64,000 bases of DNA from Verrucomicrobiales bacterium (GTDB lineage Bacteria; Verrucomicrobiota; Verrucomicrobiia; Verrucomicrobiales; DEV007). Position 1 is the first letter of the stretch; each line of letters opens with the position of its first letter. Shown piece by piece: positions 58,877 to 64,000 of this stretch. The stretch covers positions 1 through 64,000 of the forward strand of contig JARGNG010000004.1 of assembly GCA_029213265.1 (NCBI GenBank), given 5' to 3'. The notes below the pieces were generated by a model that was not told the DNA's origin, searched no databases, and saw only the letters and a list, made by a program, of their open reading frames with translations. A program made the translations under genes and the position numbers.

Positions 58877-60415
58877 ATGAAGTTTTCACTCCTTTTTTTG
58901 CTCCTCGCAACCACTTCCCTTTCCTTTGGCGACTGGCCCCAGTGGCGCGGGCCGGATCGCAATGGAGTCGCTTCGTCCAACGCCGTTTTGCCGGATGGGA
59001 TTCCTGAAGACTACGAAGTCGCGAAAAAGTGGGAATTCACCGGAATCCCGAGCGATCACTATGGCGGACACGGGAGCGTTTCGATCAGCGACGGAAAGGT
59101 TTTCCTATCGATTGTCTGGCACAGGGACGAGCCCACCGAAACACGATCGGTCAACGGAGACGTGCTTTCCACCTTAGGCTATCGGGGGACCTCTTCGCTT
59201 CCCAAAGAGGTGGTCGCAAAAATGGAGGACGAAAGACTGAACCTGAGCCGCCGTCTTCGTGGTGCCGCCCTCGATGAATGGGCCGCAGAATGGGTCGAGG
59301 ATAATCTCGATCCGAAAACACAACTGAGCCTCGGCAGTTGGGTCATCAGTCGATTCAAAAAAGGAAAAGCAGCCATCTCGCTCGCTGACTTCGAAACGCT
59401 TCGCGCCGCTCCGAAAGAATTTGCGAACCAGTCCGAAATGGAAGCGTGGGTGAATGCGCAGGATTTGGGAGAAGGCATCGCAGCTCAAGTCATCGCCGCT
59501 GTTCCAAACACGAAGAAAGTCGCCAGCGACGTTGTCCTTTGCCTCGATGCAGCAAACGGAGACCAGGTCTGGCGCTTTGAAGTCCCCGGGCATCCCAGCG
59601 GTCGCTCATCTTCCAGTACTCCGGCAGTTCATGATGGCCATGTCTATGCCGCGCTCAGCGAAAACCTCTACAGTGTAGATGCTTCCACCGGAAAAGAAAT
59701 CTGGCGCGCTGCCCTGACTGGCCGAAAAGGACCGGCCTCGTCCCCCCTGGTTGCTCACGGAAAAGTCTTTCTCCAGCAGAACCGTCTCTCAGCCTTCGAT
59801 ACCGAAACGGGGGAGGAAGTCTGGAAAAATGACGAGGTGAAGGGCGCAAACCAATCGCCCGCGATGTGGCAGAATGTCATTCTCTGCAACTCGTCGAAAA
59901 ACCTCGTCGGCGTGGATGCCGAAAGTGGAGCAACCCTGTGGTCGGTCGCCGGTGGAGGCGACGGAACCCCGGTTGTTTCGGGAGACCACGTCGTCGTTTC
60001 GAGCCGATCCGAAGGAAAGAATCTGATCGCCTACCACCTCGGCAATGAAGGCCCGAAAGAACTCTGGACGAAGGAATTCCTCGCCCGCCGCTATGGCTCC
60101 AGCCCCATCGTTCATGCCGGACATGTTTATCATCTCGGCAGCGAACGACACTTGTGCATCGATCTGCAAACCGGTGCGCAGAAGTGGGAGCGCAAGGCTT
60201 CCTCTTCCATATCCTCCCCCATTCTGGCCGGCGGGAAGCTTCTCGTGTACGAAAACAGAGGCGGCTTTGCTTTGCTGATTGCAGCAGATCCGGAAGAATA
60301 CAAGTCCCTCGGACGCACCAAAGTAGGAGCGCTCTACTGTGCCTCACCCGCACTGGTTGGAAATCTTCTCTTCCTGCGGACAAAAGAGAGTGTCGCCTGC
60401 TTCGAATTCGAATAA
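58877..60415 (+). CDS. secreted PQQ-binding-like beta-propeller protein
   Basis: Signal peptide MKFSLLFLLLATTSLSFG; DWPQWRGPDRNGVASS; repeats such as VVLCLDAANGDQVWRFEVPG, LYSVDASTGKEIWRAALTG, LSAFDTETGEEVWKND. Confidence 0.93.
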   Translation: MKFSLLFLLLATTSLSFGDWPQWRGPDRNGVASSNAVLPDGIPEDYEVAKKWEFTGIPSDHYGGHGSVSISDGKVFLSIVWHRDEPTETRSVNGDVLSTLGYRGTSSLPKEVVAKMEDERLNLSRRLRGAALDEWAAEWVEDNLDPKTQLSLGSWVISRFKKGKAAISLADFETLRAAPKEFANQSEMEAWVNAQDLGEGIAAQVIAAVPNTKKVASDVVLCLDAANGDQVWRFEVPGHPSGRSSSSTPAVHDGHVYAALSENLYSVDASTGKEIWRAALTGRKGPASSPLVAHGKVFLQQNRLSAFDTETGEEVWKNDEVKGANQSPAMWQNVILCNSSKNLVGVDAESGATLWSVAGGGDGTPVVSGDHVVVSSRSEGKNLIAYHLGNEGPKELWTKEFLARRYGSSPIVHAGHVYHLGSERHLCIDLQTGAQKWERKASSSISSPILAGGKLLVYENRGGFALLIAADPEEYKSLGRTKVGALYCASPALVGNLLFLRTKESVACFEFE

Positions 60416-60468
60416 GTCCCCCTGACCAGCCATTTCGCGAATCTCAGATTTTCGCAAAAAAGCACTTT

Positions 60469-60486
60469 ACAGACAGTTCTGTCTGT
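60469..60486. promoter_or_regulatory. palindromic operator-like site ACAGACAG-TT-CTGTCTGT
   Basis: Perfect 8-bp inverted repeat 16 bp upstream of the tetR-family start codon. Confidence 0.75.
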
Positions 60487-60501
60487 TTATTATATAGACA
60501 G

Positions 60502-61062
60502 ATGAGAAAACCAAACGCCAGAGAAAGAATCCTTGAGACCGCGTCCCGGCTCTTTTTCAAGCGCGGCTACTCAGAAGTGGGAATCAATGAGATCATTGAG
60601 AAGGCGGAAACGGCGAAGGCCAGTTTCTACCAGCACTACCCTTCCAAGGAAGCGCTCTGCGAGGCTTGGCTTTCTCACGTCCACGATAAGTCGGAAATCA
60701 GCCGTTCCGGGATTCTCGACATGGACAGGCCCGCCAGTGAAAAGCTGGAGCTTTACTTTGATCAACTGGAGACTTTTATGAAGCAGAGCGAGTTTCGCGG
60801 CTGCCCATACTCCAACACGGGGGCTGTCTCAGACGAAAGCTGTTCAGGCATTCTTGAGCAGATCCAGGGACACAAAGAATCCATTCGCCAGTTCTTTCGG
60901 GAAATCTGCTTTCAGCATGGCGGCGACCGTGAGAAGGCGGATCAAGATGGGGACCGGCTTTTTGTCCTCTACTCAGGTGCTACGACCGAATGCCAGAATA
61001 TGAAGGATCTCTGGCCCGTTCACTCCGCACGAGCGGCCGCCCTGGAACTGCTCAAGCACTGA
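60502..61062 (+). CDS. TetR/AcrR family regulator
   Basis: RERILETASRLFFKRGYSEVGINEIIEKAETAKASFYQHYPSKEALCEAWL; C-terminal FRGCPYSNTGAV. Confidence 0.95.
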   Translation: MRKPNARERILETASRLFFKRGYSEVGINEIIEKAETAKASFYQHYPSKEALCEAWLSHVHDKSEISRSGILDMDRPASEKLELYFDQLETFMKQSEFRGCPYSNTGAVSDESCSGILEQIQGHKESIRQFFREICFQHGGDREKADQDGDRLFVLYSGATTECQNMKDLWPVHSARAAALELLKH

Positions 61063-61085
61063 ACCGACTTTTTTTGCCGAAACAA

Positions 61086-61104
61086 ACAGACAGAACATTC
61101 TGTT
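61086..61104. promoter_or_regulatory. second operator-like site, ACAGACAG plus ACAGAA-CA-TTCTGT
   Basis: Identical ACAGACAG octamer (61086-61093) and inverted repeat 61090-61103 upstream of the ECF sigma gene. Confidence 0.6.
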
Positions 61105-61128
61105 AATGATTTTACACCACCAATCGAT

Positions 61129-61716
61129 ATGAATACCAACACTCTCAATCCAGACCATTGGAATGTGGATTATCGCGACTATCTGATCCGCTTCGCCCTC
61201 CAACGCGTTTCCGACTACGGGACTGCTGAGGACCTGGTTCAGGATACCTTTCTCTCCGGATGGAACGCCCGTGCCAGATTCCGTGGCGACTGCAGCGAGC
61301 GGACCTGGTTGACCGGAATTCTCCGAAACAAGGTCATCGATCACTACCGGAAGACAGGACGCCGCCCTTCCGTCCTCACCACCGACCTCGATTCCGCAGG
61401 TCCCGAGCAGGAGACCAATTCCTGGATTGACCGGCAGCCTGACCTTCGTTCCGTGAATCGCCCGGAGGCGGAAACAGAGCGTCATGAGTTTTTGGAAGAA
61501 TTGGAAGAAGCCGTTTCGTCCCTCCCCGAAAAGATGGGGCGGGCGTTCAAAATGCGGGAAATGCAGGGCTACTCCACTGAGGAGATCGTCCGGGAACTGG
61601 GAATCTCCAAGGCCAACCTATGGGTCCTCATTCATCGCGCCAAACAGTCTTTGAGTGAGATTCTGACCGAAGAATGGAGTGAGATTGACGAGTTTGGCGG
61701 TCTCCGTGCGGCATAA
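61129..61716 (+). CDS. ECF-type RNA polymerase sigma factor
   Basis: DYGTAEDLVQDTFLSGWNARARFRGDCSERTWLTGILRNKVIDHYRK; LPEKMGRAFKMREMQGYSTEEIVRELGISKANLWVLIHRAKQSL. Confidence 0.95.
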   Translation: MNTNTLNPDHWNVDYRDYLIRFALQRVSDYGTAEDLVQDTFLSGWNARARFRGDCSERTWLTGILRNKVIDHYRKTGRRPSVLTTDLDSAGPEQETNSWIDRQPDLRSVNRPEAETERHEFLEELEEAVSSLPEKMGRAFKMREMQGYSTEEIVRELGISKANLWVLIHRAKQSLSEILTEEWSEIDEFGGLRAA

Positions 61717-61872
61717 GAAAAGAATTCGAAAGAATTTCTGCATACTTCGGGACAGAAACTCGTATTCCCCCTCAGTTACTTCACTCACTTTTGCTCTCAC
61801 TGTCACGAATGAGACACTCAGAACAATAATTTATTGAACTCCCGTTGATTGACCCTCAACTGACCACCCAAC

Positions 61873-62034
61873 ATGGCCGAACTGGCAAAACAGATTATCA
61901 AACAGCAGTGGGAGAAGCGCCACGACCCCGATCCCGGCATCCGGAATCAGGCAGTAAGCTTGATCAAAACCCATGTCGTGATGATTCGCAGTTGGGAAAG
62001 AAAGGCGAAGCAGGCCCAGAGCCTAGCCGTTTAG
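61873..62034 (+). CDS. possible 53-aa ORF downstream of the ECF sigma factor
   Basis: MAELAKQIIKQQWEKRHDPDPGIRNQAVSLIKTHVVMIRSWERKAKQAQSLAV*; below the ORF-track size cutoff. Confidence 0.35.
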   Translation: MAELAKQIIKQQWEKRHDPDPGIRNQAVSLIKTHVVMIRSWERKAKQAQSLAV

Positions 62035-62069
62035 CCATCCGATCCAGAGCCTGAGTCTCGAAAGATTTT

Positions 62070-62110
62070 AGATGTTAACTAAAAGTTTTAAAAACTTTTA
62101 GTTAACATCT
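62070..62110. repeat. perfect 41-bp AT-rich palindrome
   Basis: AGATGTTAACTAAAAGTTTT-A-AAAACTTTTAGTTAACATCT: 20-bp perfect arms around one central base. Confidence 0.95.
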
Positions 62111-62135
62111 CTTAAATATGAATTAAAGTTATGGA

Positions 62136-62978
62136 ATGGACTTCCATTCCGTATCGCCGCGTCTCTTCATCGCACTCACGATTGTTACGCTTCCCGCCCT
62201 TTCCACCATGGCCGGGCCCAAAGCGCGTTCTTTCCGTCCGATCATCCCGATCAAGCAGAACGTAAAGAGTGGTTCCGACAATACCGTGAGCCAGACCGTG
62301 AAGCTCACGATTCCTTCCCCTCCCATCCCTGAACCGGCTGTTTCCCTCTTCCCCGACGATACCGTTCCGGAAATCAATCTCCCTCCTGAATCGGAGAAGC
62401 CGCTCCACAACGAGGAGGGTGAATTTTCGGAGATGCAGGAAACCGATCTTGACTCAGACACATCGATCGCAAAAGACACGGAGACGTCGCGAAAGAACGG
62501 ACCGACACTTCAAAGACTCCGTGAAGAGGCACATATACTTGCCGACATGGGCTTGAAATACAAATTCGGAGCAGACGATCCCGATTCGGGCGGACTCGAT
62601 TGCTCGGGAGCGATGCAATATCTTCTCAACAAAATTGGAATCGACGATGTGCCGAGGACTTCCTACGACCAGTACTACTGGCTCAAGAAAAAGAAGAAAC
62701 TCGATGATGTCTATGGCAAAGGAGCTGCCCAGAAGATGTTCAAGAAGCTCTCTCCGGGTGATCTCATCTTTTGGGGAGGCACCTGGAAGTCAGGGCATCG
62801 CGTATCCCACGTCATGCTCTACATGGGATACAACCCGGCCGAGGAGAAGCATTATGTCTTCGGCGCGCGCAGCAAGAGCTCGGAAGGACTACTCGGACAC
62901 GGGGTTGACATTTTTGAACTGGACCCGAGCCGTGGACGTCTTATTGCTCATGGCAAGATTCCCGGACTGATCTATTGA
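62136..62978 (+). CDS. secreted NlpC/P60 (C40) family peptidase
   Basis: Signal peptide; GLKYKFGADDPDSGGLDCSGAMQYLLNKIG; LSPGDLIFWGGTWKSGHRVSHVMLYMGY. Confidence 0.92.
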   Translation: MDFHSVSPRLFIALTIVTLPALSTMAGPKARSFRPIIPIKQNVKSGSDNTVSQTVKLTIPSPPIPEPAVSLFPDDTVPEINLPPESEKPLHNEEGEFSEMQETDLDSDTSIAKDTETSRKNGPTLQRLREEAHILADMGLKYKFGADDPDSGGLDCSGAMQYLLNKIGIDDVPRTSYDQYYWLKKKKKLDDVYGKGAAQKMFKKLSPGDLIFWGGTWKSGHRVSHVMLYMGYNPAEEKHYVFGARSKSSEGLLGHGVDIFELDPSRGRLIAHGKIPGLIY

Positions 62979-63002
62979 GACAAGAAGGGCACCCTCCCCC
63001 TC

Positions 63003-64000
63003 CTATTTCATCGGAGCGAGAAGATCATCCAGTTCGCTTTCGGAAAAAGCGAGTTTCTGGGGAGTCCCTTCGAGAATGCCTTCGAAGAGCGCTCTCTTCT
63101 TTTGTTGGAGCAATAGGATTTTCTCCTCAATGGTCCCGGCGGTAATCAACTTGTAGACAAAGACAGGATTCTTCTGACCAATGCGGTAGGCCCGATCCGT
63201 CGCCTGCGCCTCAAGAGCGGGATTCCACCACGGATCAAAGTGAATCACGGTGTCAGCTGCGGTGAGATTCAGACCCGTTCCTCCGGCACGAAGACTGATC
63301 AAAAACACCGGAGCTTTTCCGGCCTGGAAATCGTCACACAGCTGTCCCCGGTCTTTGGATTGTCCGGTCAGAATCAAATACCGGATTCCCTCCTTCTGAA
63401 GTGCTTCTTCAATAATCGCCAGCATCCCCGTGAACTGGGAAAAGATCAGGATCCTGCGGCCCGCCTGTACCATAGATGGCACCATGTCCATCAACAGATC
63501 CATCTTCGCAGATCCCTTTACTTTCTGAGCAGACGGAAGCTTCAGAAGCCGGGGGTGGTTGCAAACCTGCCGCAGCTTCATGAGAGCCTCCAGAACGAGG
63601 AGTCGCGAGCGTTCCGAGCCCAAACGCTCAATTTCGTCGTGAACCTCGCGGCTCACGGCGGCTCGAACCGCCTCGTAGAGCTCCACTTGCTTTGGCAATA
63701 GTTCGAGAGTGCGGACGATCTCGTTCTTGGGGGGAAGGTCTTTGGCGACGAGAAGCTTCGTTCGGCGGAGCATCAGGGGCGCGACGCGCTCCGAAAGCCG
63801 TTTGCGAAGCCCTTCATCCCTGTCTTTCTCAATCGGGGCCCGGAAGCAGCGGTTGAAGCTGTCCTCGCTCCCCAGATATCCGGGCATGAGAAAGTGAAAG
63901 AGCGACCAGAGTTCTCCGAGATTGTTTTCAATCGGAGTCCCGGATAGACAGAGCCGGTGCCGGGCATCGATTCGATAGGCAACCTTGGTGACCTGGGAAG
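63003..64000 (-). CDS. SNF2/RapA-type helicase, C-terminal part, truncated at window edge
   Basis: Frame continues to the window edge: LCLSGTPIENNLGELWSLFHFLMPGYLG; PLMLRRTKLLVAKDLPPKNE; LLVLEALMKLRQVCNHPRLL; RILIFSQFTGML; SLRAGGTGLNLTAADTVIHFDPWWNPALEAQATDRAYRIGQ. Confidence 0.97.
   Translation of the reverse strand, partial: SQVTKVAYRIDARHRLCLSGTPIENNLGELWSLFHFLMPGYLGSEDSFNRCFRAPIEKDRDEGLRKRLSERVAPLMLRRTKLLVAKDLPPKNEIVRTLELLPKQVELYEAVRAAVSREVHDEIERLGSERSRLLVLEALMKLRQVCNHPRLLKLPSAQKVKGSAKMDLLMDMVPSMVQAGRRILIFSQFTGMLAIIEEALQKEGIRYLILTGQSKDRGQLCDDFQAGKAPVFLISLRAGGTGLNLTAADTVIHFDPWWNPALEAQATDRAYRIGQKNPVFVYKLITAGTIEEKILLLQQKKRALFEGILEGTPQKLAFSESELDDLLAPMK

Noticed and set aside
62070-62110. Palindrome as transposon terminal repeats
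   Set aside because: Arms meet at one base, so nothing lies between them; no transposase and no target-site duplication visible.

Overview
This 64-kb window looks like ordinary chromosomal sequence from a member of the PVC superphylum, most likely Verrucomicrobiota. That is inferred from protein families: PVC-type CxxCH heme proteins, DUF1080/3-keto-disaccharide hydrolase, PmoA-like DUF6807, SHD1 domains and a Tat-dependent Gfo/Idh/MocA oxidoreductase. I recognise about 45 coding genes. They include moaA/moaC, a PPi-type phosphofructokinase plus ppdK, a complete DUF3450-TtpC-like-ExbB-ExbD-TonB-TPR energising module behind a TonB receptor, dnaG-rpoD, a phosphodiester glycosidase/sulfatase pair, two divergent PVC cytochromes, GT39/GT2 and GT4 glycosyltransferases, TetR plus an ECF sigma factor, an NlpC/P60 hydrolase and a truncated SNF2 helicase. 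I saw no rRNA, tRNA, CRISPR array, prophage or transposase. The observations most worth follow-up are: (1) a protein joining an FHA domain, a long coiled coil and a C-terminal region that reads like GrpE, next to a secreted protein sharing a WGTxEY...PGE motif with it; (2) a perfect 41-bp AT-rich palindrome plus a hairpin over the start codon in the leader of an NlpC/P60 gene; (3) matched palindromic operator-like sites in front of a tetR and an ECF sigma gene; (4) lysine/alanine-rich histone-H1-like tails on PPDK and RpoD; (5) dispersed intergenic palindromic elements (a TAGCC...GGCTA tandem element and a CCTGTTGG family). All calls come from reading the sequence; no database search was possible.
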